This document shows positions 17,191-24,780 of a stretch of 64,000 nt of DNA, one piece after another. Numbering within the stretch: the first letter of the stretch is position 1; each line of letters begins with the position of its first letter. The stretch comes from JBBRHQ01 sp963781345. GTDB taxonomy: Bacteria; Actinomycetota; Thermoleophilia; Solirubrobacterales; 70-9. Made by a program: the position numbers and the translations under genes. The notes beneath the pieces were generated by a model. The model ran no database searches. It had not been told where the DNA came from and saw nothing but the letters and a program-made list of their open reading frames with translations. The stretch covers positions 62,001 through 126,000 of the forward strand of contig CAWAFQ010000015.1 of assembly GCA_963781345.1 (NCBI GenBank), written 5' to 3'.

Positions 17191-17889
17191 TTGAGTGAAC
17201 CCTTCGCACTGATCTCCGGCGCAAACCGAGGGATCGGCCTGGAGGCCGCGCGCCAGCTCGCCGAACTCGGGCACCACGTGATCATCGGATCGCGCGATCG
17301 GGCCGCGGGGGAGCGTGAGGCGAAGTTGATCGAGGCCGATGGCGGGCGGGTCTCCGTCGTCGAGCTCGACGTGTCGAGCCAGGAGAGCGTCGATCGCGCG
17401 GCCCGCGAGATCAGCGCCGATCCGGGCCGCCTCGACGTGCTCGTGAACAATGCCGGCGTCTACGGGTCCGTCGCAGGCGTCGGCGATTTCGACCTCGAGG
17501 AGGCGCACGAGGTGGTCGAGACGAACCTGTTCGGCGCCTGGAGGCTGACCAAGGCGATGCTGCCGTTGCTGCGCGCGAGCGAGCATCCGAGAGTCGTCAA
17601 CGTCTCCAGCGGTGGCGGGCAGCTGGCCGAGATGGGAGGCGGCAGAGCCGCCTACCGCGTCTCCAAGTCCGGTCTCAACGCCCTCACCCGGGTCCTCGCC
17701 GGCGACGAGGCCTCCTCCCGCATACTCGTCAACTCGCTCTGCCCGGGGTGGGTCCGCACCGACATGGGCGGGGAGAGCGCGCCGCGCTCGGTCGCCGAGG
17801 GCGCCGACACGGCGGTCTGGCTCGCGACCCTGCCCGACGACGGCCCCAGCGGCGGCTTCTTCCGTGACCGCAGGCCGATTCCCTGGTAG
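17191..17889 (+). CDS. Short-chain dehydrogenase/reductase
   Basis: 232 residues from a TTG at 17191, 7 bp after the dehydrogenase stop. Complete classical SDR signature: cofactor loop ALISGANRGIGLEAA, VLVNNAGVYG, catalytic serine in VVNVSSGGGQ, active-site Y-x3-K in AAYRVSKSGLNALTR, and CPGWVRTDMGG. The C-terminus is short (GGFFRDRRPIPW), as in carbonyl-reductase-like SDRs. Probably NADPH-dependent; the R in GANRGIG fits this. The substrate is unknown. It sits in the plus-strand run with ACAD, SCP2-like and MaoC genes, so it may act on an acyl or hydroxyacyl substrate. Confidence 0.88.
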   Translation: MSEPFALISGANRGIGLEAARQLAELGHHVIIGSRDRAAGEREAKLIEADGGRVSVVELDVSSQESVDRAAREISADPGRLDVLVNNAGVYGSVAGVGDFDLEEAHEVVETNLFGAWRLTKAMLPLLRASEHPRVVNVSSGGGQLAEMGGGRAAYRVSKSGLNALTRVLAGDEASSRILVNSLCPGWVRTDMGGESAPRSVAEGADTAVWLATLPDDGPSGGFFRDRRPIPW

Positions 17890-17899
17890 ACACCCGGTC

Positions 17900-18262
17900 A
17901 TGGCCTCGACATCTGACCTGATCAAGACCGCCGTCACCCGCTTCCAGGGGGAGGTGCCTGCGCTGCAGAACCTGAAGCTGGTCTTCGGACTCGAGCTCCG
18001 CGGCCGCCGCGACATCCAGCTCTACAGGGTCGAGGTTCCCGGCCCGAAGGTGACCAAAGATCTGGCCCGCGACGAGAGGGTGCTGGTGGAGATCGATCGC
18101 GCCACCTTCAACGAGCTCGCCGAGCGCGGCACGGTGAAGAGCTATCGCAAGGCCTATGAGACCGGCCACATCAAGGTCGAGGGCGATTCCAACGTGCTCA
18201 AGCTGATCGCCCAGGTGGTCGAGCGCCAAGAGCAGCGGGCGCGGCTGAAGAAGGCGCACTAG
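17900..18262 (+). CDS. Small SCP2-like/unknown protein
   Basis: 120 residues from the ATG at 17900, 11 bp after the SDR. Basic-acidic mixed soluble protein: VPALQNLKLVFGLELRGRRD, then LYRVEVPGPKVTKDL, EIDRATFNELAERGTVKSYR, GHIKVEGDSNVLKLIAQVVE. The pattern of strand-rich N-half followed by helix, with a V-E-G-D segment, resembles SCP2 sterol-carrier-type domains that bind lipids or acyl-CoA, but I am not certain of the family. Context in an acyl-CoA operon fits a lipid-binding role. Confidence 0.6.
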   Translation: MASTSDLIKTAVTRFQGEVPALQNLKLVFGLELRGRRDIQLYRVEVPGPKVTKDLARDERVLVEIDRATFNELAERGTVKSYRKAYETGHIKVEGDSNVLKLIAQVVERQEQRARLKKAH

Positions 18263-18418
18263 CCGGGGCGCGGTGGTTGTCGCGTCACTGGGCGCGAGGT
18301 GGCCGGCGTCGGGGAATCGAAGGTGACGGTGACGCTCAGGCAGGCCTGAGACGGGTACGATCCCGCGCCGAGGGAGTGAGGAGGGGCCAACCCCCATCCA
18401 AGGAGAAACGCCGACCAG

Positions 18419-18931
18419 ATGAGCGACGAGACACACAAGCTGAACACCGATCAGGCGACCCGCGAAGCCTCCGGCGCCCACCGCTACGGGCGCTATCTCG
18501 AGGAGTTCGAGATCGGCGACGTCTACGAGCACTGGCCCGCAAAGACAGTCACCGAGTCCGACGACCACCTCTTCTGCCTGATCACGATGAACCACCACCC
18601 GCTGCACCTCAACGACGTCTATGCGGGGCAATCCCAGCAGGGACAGAACGTCGTCGTCGGCCCTCTGGTCTACTCGCTCGCTCTCGGTATGTCGGTATCC
18701 GACGTTTCAGGAAAGGCGATCGCCAACCTCGCCACCGAGGAGCTCAGCCACCCGGCCCCCGTCTTCCACGGGGACACCCTGTTTTGCGAGTCCGAGGTGC
18801 TCGACGTGCGCCCCTCGCAGTCGAAGCCCGACCGCGGTGTCGTCAAGGTCCATACCCGCGTCTACAAGCAGGACGGAACTCTGGTCGCCGAGTTCAAGCG
18901 GGCCGTGCTGATCCCGCGCAAGCCTCAGTGA
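18419..18931 (+). CDS. MaoC-family hydratase (candidate mesaconyl-CoA hydratase)
   Basis: 170 residues, single hot-dog domain. MaoC signatures: YLEEFEIGDVYEHWPAKTVT, the hydratase region ITMNHHPLHLNDVYAG, VGPLVYSLALGMSVSD, and HPAPVFHGDTLFCESEVLDV. Mesaconyl-CoA hydratase adds water to mesaconyl-CoA giving beta-methylmalyl-CoA, the substrate of Mcl at 14255. The short single-domain form is the actinobacterial type; proteobacterial Mch is double-length. An AAGGAGAA ribosome site lies shortly upstream of the ATG. The 156-bp gap before it contains a small hairpin (CTCAGG-CAGG-CCTGAG) but no obvious terminator. Confidence 0.85.
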   Translation: MSDETHKLNTDQATREASGAHRYGRYLEEFEIGDVYEHWPAKTVTESDDHLFCLITMNHHPLHLNDVYAGQSQQGQNVVVGPLVYSLALGMSVSDVSGKAIANLATEELSHPAPVFHGDTLFCESEVLDVRPSQSKPDRGVVKVHTRVYKQDGTLVAEFKRAVLIPRKPQ

Positions 18932-18959
18932 AGCCCGCCAACCCATCGGAGGACAGATC

Positions 18960-19196
18960 ATGGTCAACTTCAGCAAGCTCACCGACAAGGCGAAGAACGT
19001 GGTCGAAAAGCGTGGCGGCGTCGACTCGCTGAAGGAGGATGCGCAGGAGCTCTCCGGCGTCGCCAAGGGCAAGGGAAGCCTCACCGACAAGGCCAAGGCG
19101 GCGGCCAAGGCGGTCAAGGAGCCCGGCGCGCCTGGATCTAGTGAGCCTCGTCCGACGCGTGGGCAGGCGGACGAGACTCCTCCGCCAGAGAGGTGA
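18960..19196 (+). CDS. Small lysine-rich protein resembling Rv0909/MT0933-type antitoxins
   Basis: 78 residues. MVNFSKLTDKAKNVVEKRGG and LTDKAKAAAKAVKEPG are amphipathic Lys/Ala helices like those of the MT0933-like antitoxin family; no toxin gene is adjacent. A GGAGGA precedes the ATG. The last 20 residues are low-complexity (SEPRPTRGQADETPPPER) and overlap the 3' end of the convergent gene by 59 bp, which is unusual in this window. The family call is tentative. Confidence 0.5.
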   Translation: MVNFSKLTDKAKNVVEKRGGVDSLKEDAQELSGVAKGKGSLTDKAKAAAKAVKEPGAPGSSEPRPTRGQADETPPPER

Positions 19197-19704
19197 TCTC
19201 GAGCAGGCCGCGGGACGCGTCATCGAGGACGTCTGTCGCCTCCTGCGCCGAGCGTGCATAGAGCTCCACCAGGAGATGGACGACGATCTGCTCTTCGTCG
19301 TGCTTGTGGAAGCGGACGTGGGTGAAGAACTCGCGGGTGCCGGCATCGCCGAAGGCCCCATAGGTGAGGGACTCGGCGGCCTCGGGACCTGAGCAGGTCT
19401 CGACCTGGTCGTGATCGACGGTGACCGTGCAGGAGGCGACCCAGGGCGTGCCGGCGACCATCCGCTCCCAGCGGTCCTCGACCCCGACGACGCGGTCCCC
19501 CTGAAGCGCCAGGTGCGGCTGGTCGTGCATGCAGTCGAGGCACTGGACCACCGACTCCTGGACCTCATCGACGCCCTCGGTCGGGATCCCGGACTCGGGG
19601 TCGACCCGGCGGATCGCGTCGTAGTGGATCTGGATCTCGAGGTTCTGCGACCAGCAGCGGTAGCAGCGCAGCCAGGCCGAGCGGTCTCCGTTCAGCTCGC
19701 TCAT
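19138..19704 (-). CDS. Unknown soluble protein with paired CxxC motifs
   Basis: 188 residues. Two cysteine pairs, CYRCWSQ near residue 14 and CLDCMHDQ near residue 55, could bind zinc. The rest is strand-rich (VASCTVTVDHDQVETCSG, TREFFTHVRFHKHDEEQIVV) with an Asp/Glu/His-rich C-terminal tail. No signal peptide. I do not recognise a family. It converges on and overlaps the small antitoxin-like gene by 59 bp, and lies 39 bp after the start-side of the DsbA gene on the same strand. Confidence 0.65.
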   Translation of the reverse strand: MSELNGDRSAWLRCYRCWSQNLEIQIHYDAIRRVDPESGIPTEGVDEVQESVVQCLDCMHDQPHLALQGDRVVGVEDRWERMVAGTPWVASCTVTVDHDQVETCSGPEAAESLTYGAFGDAGTREFFTHVRFHKHDEEQIVVHLLVELYARSAQEATDVLDDASRGLLEITSLAEESRPPAHASDEAH

Positions 19705-19743
19705 GCCTTCATTGTGGCGGAACGGACTCCGGTTATCGCGGCG

Positions 19744-20499
19744 TCAGCCGCCCTGGGCGATCGCCGCCTCGATCTCGGCGGCGCTGCGGGGCGTCCCCAG
19801 GGGCTTCGTACCGTTGGCTCCCTGGACCGCGAAGGAGGGTGTTCCGGTGAAGCCGAGGCGCTGTGCCGACCTGTCTGCGGCGGCTATCACGGCCTTGAGG
19901 CCGGGCAGGTCGCGGTCGCGATTCCACTTGTCAAGATCGGGGACCCCGGCCTGCTTGGCGATGTCGGTGAGGAAGGAGTCGGTGACGTAGCCGCTGTTCT
20001 CGGTCCCCTGGTTGGCGTAGAAGTCCTCGACGAACTGCCAGTAGCGGTTCTGCTTTGCCGCCGCCAGCGCGGCCCTCGCGGCGGGCACGGATTGTGGGCC
20101 GATGATGACCCAGTTGACGAACTCGATCTTCGCCTCGCCGCGGCGCACGGGACCGGAGATCAGATCGGCGACGACGGTCGCTGAGTACTCCTTGCAGACC
20201 GGGCACTGCAGGTCGCCGTACTCGAGCACCTTGACCGGGGCCGCCGGATCGCCGAGCACGGTCCCCTCTTGAGGGATTCCCTCGAGCAGGGCGGCGCTGC
20301 TCGAACTGCCACCACCGCTATCGCTGCCCGACTGACTGATGACGATGGCGGCCGCGATGATCACGATCGCGGCGAAGACCGCCGCGGCGCCGAGCTTGAC
20401 CATCCGCTGGCGCCGCTCGGCCGCCGCCGCCTCCGCCTCCTGCTCGAGGCGGGCCTCGCGCAGCTGCGCCTTGCGCTGATCGCGGTCTCGGTTCGCCAT
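19744..20499 (-). CDS. Membrane-anchored DsbA-family thiol:disulfide oxidoreductase
   Basis: 251 residues. A charged cytoplasmic N-terminus rich in Arg/Glu/Ala (1-33) precedes one membrane helix (about 34-55) and a Ser/Gly linker. The extracellular thioredoxin-fold domain has the active site LEYGDLQCPVCKEYSA, and the cis-proline loop FTGTPSFAVQG. It should introduce or shuffle disulfides in secreted proteins. The gene directly upstream (10-bp gap) encodes VKOR, the enzyme that reoxidises DsbA-like proteins in actinobacteria, so the two form a functional pair. Confidence 0.92.
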   Translation of the reverse strand: MANRDRDQRKAQLREARLEQEAEAAAAERRQRMVKLGAAAVFAAIVIIAAAIVISQSGSDSGGGSSSSAALLEGIPQEGTVLGDPAAPVKVLEYGDLQCPVCKEYSATVVADLISGPVRRGEAKIEFVNWVIIGPQSVPAARAALAAAKQNRYWQFVEDFYANQGTENSGYVTDSFLTDIAKQAGVPDLDKWNRDRDLPGLKAVIAAADRSAQRLGFTGTPSFAVQGANGTKPLGTPRSAAEIEAAIAQGG

Positions 20500-20509
20500 C
20501 GCCCGAATC

Positions 20510-20974
20510 CTAGGCTGAATCGCTCAACGGAGGCGCGGTGCCGTCGCTGCGCAGCTCCGAGCCCGCATAGCCGTAGGCGCGGACCGCGTTGATCACGAAC
20601 AGCACCGTCATCAGCACGGCGCTGCCGACGCACCACTGGCAGATCGCATCGATCACGAACAGCTCGAGGTAGGTGAGGTAGGCGCTGAATCCGAAGCCGG
20701 CCATTGCCAGCATCAAGCCGCCGAAGCGGGCGGCGTCGCCGCGCATGAAAGCGGCGCCGAGGAGCATCACGTAGCCGAGGATCCCGAAGACCGCGACGTT
20801 GACCCCCATCAGGTGCGAGTAGGAGCTGTTGGCCACGGTCTCGCATCCTCCGCCCCCGGCGATGCAGACCGGGGCACCGCCGCCGGCGTTCTCGATCGTG
20901 ATGTAGGTGGCGACGCCGATCCCCACCAGGGCGACGGCGCCGGAGGCGCGGCGCAATGTCAGCTCGGTGGGCAC
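20510..20974 (-). CDS. Vitamin K epoxide reductase (VKOR) family protein
   Basis: 154 residues with four predicted membrane helices. The two redox centres are visible: the loop cysteine pair in GGAPVCIAGGGGCETVANSS and the CxxC in the last helices (IDAICQWCVGSAVLM). Bacterial VKOR transfers electrons from DsbA to a quinone and replaces DsbB in actinobacteria. It is the upstream partner of the DsbA gene. Standalone VKOR without the fused thioredoxin domain. Confidence 0.93.
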   Translation of the reverse strand: MPTELTLRRASGAVALVGIGVATYITIENAGGGAPVCIAGGGGCETVANSSYSHLMGVNVAVFGILGYVMLLGAAFMRGDAARFGGLMLAMAGFGFSAYLTYLELFVIDAICQWCVGSAVLMTVLFVINAVRAYGYAGSELRSDGTAPPLSDSA

Positions 20975-20986
20975 GGGGCGATTCTA

Positions 20987-21148
20987 GAGGCCTGATGGAG
21001 TTCGCCACGCACGCGACGACGCCCGGCAGCAGCGCCGGATCGCGACCGTCGGGCTAGCCCGTACCCCCTGGTACGGGCTTCGCCCCCCGGCCACGCCCGG
21101 CTTGCTTCCAGGCGCCCTCGCGCACGTCGCCAACCCCCATCAGGCCTC
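20987..21148. repeat. 162-bp long imperfect palindrome between ecm and VKOR
   Basis: The outer arms GAGGCCTGATGG (20987-20998) and CCATCAGGCCTC (21137-21148) are exact inverted copies. The two 79-base halves are imperfectly complementary over much of their length, and the centre is a perfect 10-bp stem with a 4-nt loop (21056-21065 / 21070-21079) followed by GGGCTTCGCCC. It fills the 198-bp gap between ecm and VKOR, where it could act as a terminator for ecm transcripts, although no T run is present. Confidence 0.7.
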
Positions 21149-21172
21149 CAGGAGGCGACGGGAGCGGCCTGC

Positions 21173-23173
21173 TCAGGCCGGCTGCGGCTCCTGGGCGCCG
21201 TGCCGCTGAGCGACCAGGTCGGCCATCTCGGCCATGATCCGGTTGACGTCGAAGTCACGGGGGGTGTAGACGCCGGCGACGCCGGCCTCTCGCAGGCGCT
21301 CCGCGTCTGCCGGGGGGATGATTCCGCCGACGACGACCGGAACCTCGACGCCCTGATCGCGGAGCAACCGCACGACCTCTGGGATCAGCTCGAGGTGCGA
21401 CCCGGAGAGGATCGAGAGGCCGACGATGTCGACGTCCTCCTCGATCGCCGACTCGGCGATCTCCGCCGGGGTCAGGCGGATCCCCTGGTAGACGACCTCC
21501 ATGCCGACGTCGCGGGCTCGCAGGGCGACCTGCTCGGAGCCATTCGAGTGGCCGTCGAGGCCGGGCTTTCCGATCAGCACCTTGATCCGGTGGCCGATCT
21601 GCTCGGAGACCTCATCGACCCTGGCCCTGATCTCGGCGAGGCTCTCGGGGTCTGCGGCGGGTGCGGCTCCATCGACACCGGTCGGGGCTCGGTAGGCGCC
21701 GAATGCCTCGCGCAGGACCTGCGACCACTCGCCCGTGGTCACACCCGCCTTCGCCGCCGCGATCGTTGCCGGCATGATGTTCTCGTCCTCGCTCGCCGCG
21801 ACCCGGGAGAGCTCCTCGAGCGCCGCCTCGACCGCGTCGGCGTCGCGCTCGGCACGCCAGTCATCGAGCGCCTCGATGCACTCGCGCTCGACCTCGGGGT
21901 CGGGCTCGAGGATGCCGGCGTCGGCTCCCGCGGTCAGGGGCGAGGTCTCGGTCTCGGTGAAGCTGTTTTGGCCGATCACCTTCTGCTCGCCGCGCTCGAT
22001 CCTGGCCAGCCGCTCGCGCTGGGACTCGACCAGGCGGGCCTTCATGTAGGGGACCGCCTCGACCGCGCCCCCGTGCTCGGCAACGACGGCAATCTCGGTG
22101 CGGGCGCCGTCGCAGAGCTCATCGACGAGGCCGTCCATCACCTTCGAGCCCTCGAAGATGTCGGGGTACTCGAGCAGGTCGGTCTCGTGCGCAAGAACCT
22201 GTTGGATCCGAAGGCCCCACTGCTGGTCCCAGGGGCGGGGGAGGCCCATCGCCTCGTTCCAGGCCGGCAGCTGCAGGGCGCGGGCACGGGCGTCGCGGCT
22301 GAGGGTCACCGCCAGCGCCTCGAGCACGATCCGCTGGACGTTGTTCTCCGGCTGGGCCTCGGTCAGGCCGAGCGAGTTGACCTGGACTCCGTAGCGGAAG
22401 CGCAGCATCTTCGGGTCGGTGACCCCGTAGCGCTCGCGGCCGATCTCGTTCCAGAGCCTGCCCATCGCCCGCAGCTTGGCGATCTCCTCGATCAGCCTGA
22501 TGCCGGCGTTGACGAAGAAGGAGATCCGGCCAAAGACCGTGGGGAAATCTTCGGCCGAGACCTGGCCGCGGTCGCGGACCTCGTCGAGGACCGCGATCCC
22601 GGTCGAGAGCGCGTAGGCGATCTCCTGCACCGGCGTCGCCCCCGCCTCCTGCAGGTGGTAGCTGCAGATGTTGGTCGGGTTCCAGCCGGGGATCTCGTTG
22701 ACGGTGAAGGCGACCGTGTCGGCGATCAGCCTCATCGACGGGCCGGGGGGGAAGGCGTAGGTGCCGCGCGAGAGGTACTCCTTGATGATGTCGTTCTGGG
22801 TCGTCCCCTTCAGCTGCGAGCGCTCGATGCCGTTCTCCTCGGCGACGGCGACGTAGAGGCCGAGGAGCCAGGCGGCGGTCGCGTTGATCGTCATCGACGT
22901 GTTCATCTCGTCCAGGGGGATGCCGTCGAAGAGCGCGTGCATGTCGCGCTTCTCGGCGATCGAGACGCCGACCTTGCCGACCTCGCCGCGGGCGAGGATG
23001 TGGTCGGGGTCATACCCGGTCTGGGTGGGAAGGTCGAAGGCGACCGAGAGGCCGGTCTGGCCCTTTGCGAGGTTGCGCCGGTAGAGCTCGTTCGAGCGGC
23101 GGGCGTCCGAGTGGCCGGCGTAGGTGCGCATCACCCACGGTCGGTCGCGCTCGTCTAGGCGGTGTTCGGCCAT
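21173..23173 (-). CDS. ecm: Ethylmalonyl-CoA mutase (B12-dependent)
   Basis: 666 residues, single-chain acyl-CoA mutase. N-terminal TIM barrel: RPWVMRTYAGHSDARRSN, SVAFDLPTQTGYDPDHILAR, MNTSMTINATAAWLLGLY, GTTQNDIIKEYLSRGTYAFP. C-terminal cobalamin domain: IGKPGLDGHSNGSEQVALRA with the DxHxxG base-off histidine, GLSILSGSHLELIPEVV, VVVGGIIPPADAERL. Ecm converts ethylmalonyl-CoA to methylsuccinyl-CoA. The size and the DLPTQTGYD region fit Ecm/MeaA better than two-subunit methylmalonyl-CoA mutase, and ccr, mcl and MaoC genes are nearby. No MeaB-type GTPase or epimerase gene is in the window. It lies between the long palindrome and a divergent secreted-protein gene. Confidence 0.92.
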   Translation of the reverse strand: MAEHRLDERDRPWVMRTYAGHSDARRSNELYRRNLAKGQTGLSVAFDLPTQTGYDPDHILARGEVGKVGVSIAEKRDMHALFDGIPLDEMNTSMTINATAAWLLGLYVAVAEENGIERSQLKGTTQNDIIKEYLSRGTYAFPPGPSMRLIADTVAFTVNEIPGWNPTNICSYHLQEAGATPVQEIAYALSTGIAVLDEVRDRGQVSAEDFPTVFGRISFFVNAGIRLIEEIAKLRAMGRLWNEIGRERYGVTDPKMLRFRYGVQVNSLGLTEAQPENNVQRIVLEALAVTLSRDARARALQLPAWNEAMGLPRPWDQQWGLRIQQVLAHETDLLEYPDIFEGSKVMDGLVDELCDGARTEIAVVAEHGGAVEAVPYMKARLVESQRERLARIERGEQKVIGQNSFTETETSPLTAGADAGILEPDPEVERECIEALDDWRAERDADAVEAALEELSRVAASEDENIMPATIAAAKAGVTTGEWSQVLREAFGAYRAPTGVDGAAPAADPESLAEIRARVDEVSEQIGHRIKVLIGKPGLDGHSNGSEQVALRARDVGMEVVYQGIRLTPAEIAESAIEEDVDIVGLSILSGSHLELIPEVVRLLRDQGVEVPVVVGGIIPPADAERLREAGVAGVYTPRDFDVNRIMAEMADLVAQRHGAQEPQPA

Positions 23174-23311
23174 GGCCCCAATGATATTTCGCCCGCCTTC
23201 GATGCGCGGACCGTGCCTTGAGGAGGAGAAATCGCCGTTTCATGGTGCCCGCGGCCGCATCTTTCGCCCGTAGCTGTGTTTAGGCTCCCTGAGCGGGTGC
23301 CGTGCGCCCGC

Positions 23312-24022
23312 ATGCGACCGATGAGACCGCGCCTGACAATCGCACTGCTCTGCGCCTTCGTGGCGTGCCTCGCCGTGGCCGCGACCGCGCTCGGCGCCGC
23401 TGCCATCGGGATCTATCGAAACAACATGGACAACGCGACCAGGCGCACGCAGATCGTCAAGCTCAAGGGCGCCAACTGCGTTCGCGGTGGAGGCAACCAG
23501 GTTCTCCGCGTCGCCGTCGGCAAGCAGACGGACGAGTGCTCCTACCGCACCCCGGTCGTCGGGCGCGACCTCGAGGTCGGTGTCTCGGCGCGGCTCCTGG
23601 AGGGCACACCGCGCTCTATCCGTAAGCGGATGTTCATCGGCCTCAACCTGCGGGCCGGGGGCGGCGGCAAGTACCAGCTGGCCGTGTTTCCGACCCAGCG
23701 CAAGTTCCAGATCCGCAAGGAATTCCCGAACGGCACCCTTCAATACATCAAGGTCGTCAAGGGTGTGAAGAGGCTCAAGAACGGCATCAACGACCGCAAC
23801 GATCTTCGCTTCCGGGCATTCAACGTCACCAGCGGAGCCAACAAGGGTGGCTGCCGCCTCGTCGTCAACATCAACGGCAAGAAGCAACTCGCGGTCACCG
23901 ACCCCAAGGGCGGCTCGCTCGCCGGGCGCTACTCGGGTTTCTCGGTCGGCTCCTCGAAGAGCTCATCGGGTGCGGTGGCGAGCTTCGACGACGCCGTCGT
24001 TCGCGTTCCCAGCCCCTTCTAG
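23312..24022 (+). CDS. Secreted protein of unknown function
   Basis: 236 residues from the ATG at 23312; a GTG at 23276 would add 12. Residues 1-30 form a signal peptide (RPRLTIALLCAFVACLAVAA). The mature part is basic and strand-rich (VLRVAVGKQTDECSYRTP, GLNLRAGGGGKYQLAVFP, RKFQIRKEFPNGTLQYIKV) and ends in GAVASFDDAVVRVPSPF, a pattern resembling laminin-G/concanavalin-like jelly-roll proteins. Three cysteines (two likely paired) fit the nearby DsbA/VKOR system. No catalytic motif is seen. Divergent from ecm. Confidence 0.7.
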   Translation: MRPMRPRLTIALLCAFVACLAVAATALGAAAIGIYRNNMDNATRRTQIVKLKGANCVRGGGNQVLRVAVGKQTDECSYRTPVVGRDLEVGVSARLLEGTPRSIRKRMFIGLNLRAGGGGKYQLAVFPTQRKFQIRKEFPNGTLQYIKVVKGVKRLKNGINDRNDLRFRAFNVTSGANKGGCRLVVNINGKKQLAVTDPKGGSLAGRYSGFSVGSSKSSSGAVASFDDAVVRVPSPF

Positions 24023-24187
24023 ATGGTTGATCCCAAATCCCCGCGCACCCGGATGACGCACGTGGCACTGCGCATCTCTGCGTCCTCGGGCTCGCCTTTG
24101 GCACCACCAAAGGCTTCGCCCTGCGTCCTGGAGCTGCTTGACCACGCGCGCCACCGGTCACACGCGAATTCGGAATCAACCATCTAG
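24019..24187. repeat. 169-bp long imperfect palindrome between secreted-protein gene and clpS
   Basis: CTAGATGGTTGAT (24019-24031) and ATCAACCATCTAG (24175-24187) are exact inverted copies, with partial complementarity continuing inward. The centre is a perfect 8-bp stem GCCTTTGG / CCAAAGGC (24094-24101 / 24107-24114) followed by TTCGCCC. The left arm includes the stop codon of the preceding gene. Architecture and central motif parallel the element at 20987. Confidence 0.7.
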
Positions 24188-24208
24188 CGTTTTCTGCCCG
24201 GACCGGGG

Positions 24209-24511
24209 ATGATCCCGTCGATGTCGACGACAACCGTCGAGCGCCCGCGGGTCGCGGGCCCGGGCTCGGGCCTGGGTGGCAACTGGCTGGTGATCGTGCG
24301 AAACGACAACCACAACACCTTCGACCACGTCGCCCAGACGCTTGCGTCGGTGATCCCGGGGGTATCGCTCTCCACCGGCCACGCCCTCGCCGATCAGATC
24401 CACAACAGCGGCCAGGCGATCGTCTGGTCCGGCCCCAGGGAACCGGCCGAGCTCTACTGGGAGCAGCTCGACTCAGCGGGCCTGACGATGGCGCCGCTCG
24501 AGCAACACTGA
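24209..24511 (+). CDS. clpS: ATP-dependent Clp protease adaptor ClpS
   Basis: 100 residues; an internal ATG at 24221 may be the true start. The core NWLVIVRNDNHNTFDHVAQT matches the ClpS N-end-rule pocket, with the first acidic residue kept (ND) and the second changed to Asn; the pocket histidine is in ADQIHNSGQAIVWSG, and the C-terminus has ELYWEQLDSAGLTMAPLE. ClpS delivers N-degron substrates to ClpA/ClpC-ClpP. No clp protease gene is adjacent; the gene stands between palindromic repeats, which leaves it probably monocistronic. Confidence 0.88.
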   Translation: MIPSMSTTTVERPRVAGPGSGLGGNWLVIVRNDNHNTFDHVAQTLASVIPGVSLSTGHALADQIHNSGQAIVWSGPREPAELYWEQLDSAGLTMAPLEQH

Positions 24512-24585
24512 GCGCAACCCCCGCTCGAAAACTGAACGCAATCCCCGCTCGCCCCAACCGCTCCCAGGCTCCGGCCTGGCCCGCG

Positions 24586-24760
24586 CCGAGGGGGGCGTGG
24601 CCGACGTGAGGCATGCCTGTCGTGCGCGAAGTCGGCCACGTCCGGTCCGAGGGGGGCGTGGCCGACGTGAGGCATGCCTGTCGTGCGCGAGGTCGGCCAC
24701 GTCCGGTCCGAGGGGGGCGTGGCCGACGTGAGGCATGCCTGTCGTGCGCGAGGTCGGCCA
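24586..24760. repeat. Three tandem 61-bp hairpin repeats between clpS and RTX gene
   Basis: A 61-bp unit beginning CCGAGGGGGGCGTGGCCGAC starts at 24586, 24647 and 24708; copies 1 and 2 differ by one base (GCGAAGTCGG against GCGAGGTCGG), and copy 3 diverges after 24760. Each unit contains a perfect 10-bp inverted repeat CGTGGCCGAC / GTCGGCCACG flanking a loop with the palindrome GCATGC, so three hairpins stack in series between convergent genes. It could block read-through, but the tandem expansion is unusual. The gap 24512-24780 holds nothing else except a short degenerate direct repeat near 24515-24555. Confidence 0.9.
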
Positions 24761-24780
24761 GGTGCCGGGTGGGACCCGCG

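Noticed and set aside
20975..21172. TPP, cobalamin or other riboswitch next to the B12-dependent mutase gene
   Set aside because: The structured region is downstream of ecm in its transcription direction and is a plain long palindrome; no cobalamin-riboswitch core is visible upstream of ecm.
21200..23158. 652-codon open frame on the plus strand opposite ecm
   Set aside because: Mirror of the mutase codons, low-complexity Asp/Leu/Gly/Arg composition and no family motif.
24586..24760. CRISPR-like array
   Set aside because: Only three units with no variable spacers between them; repeats are contiguous and internally palindromic, and no cas gene is near.
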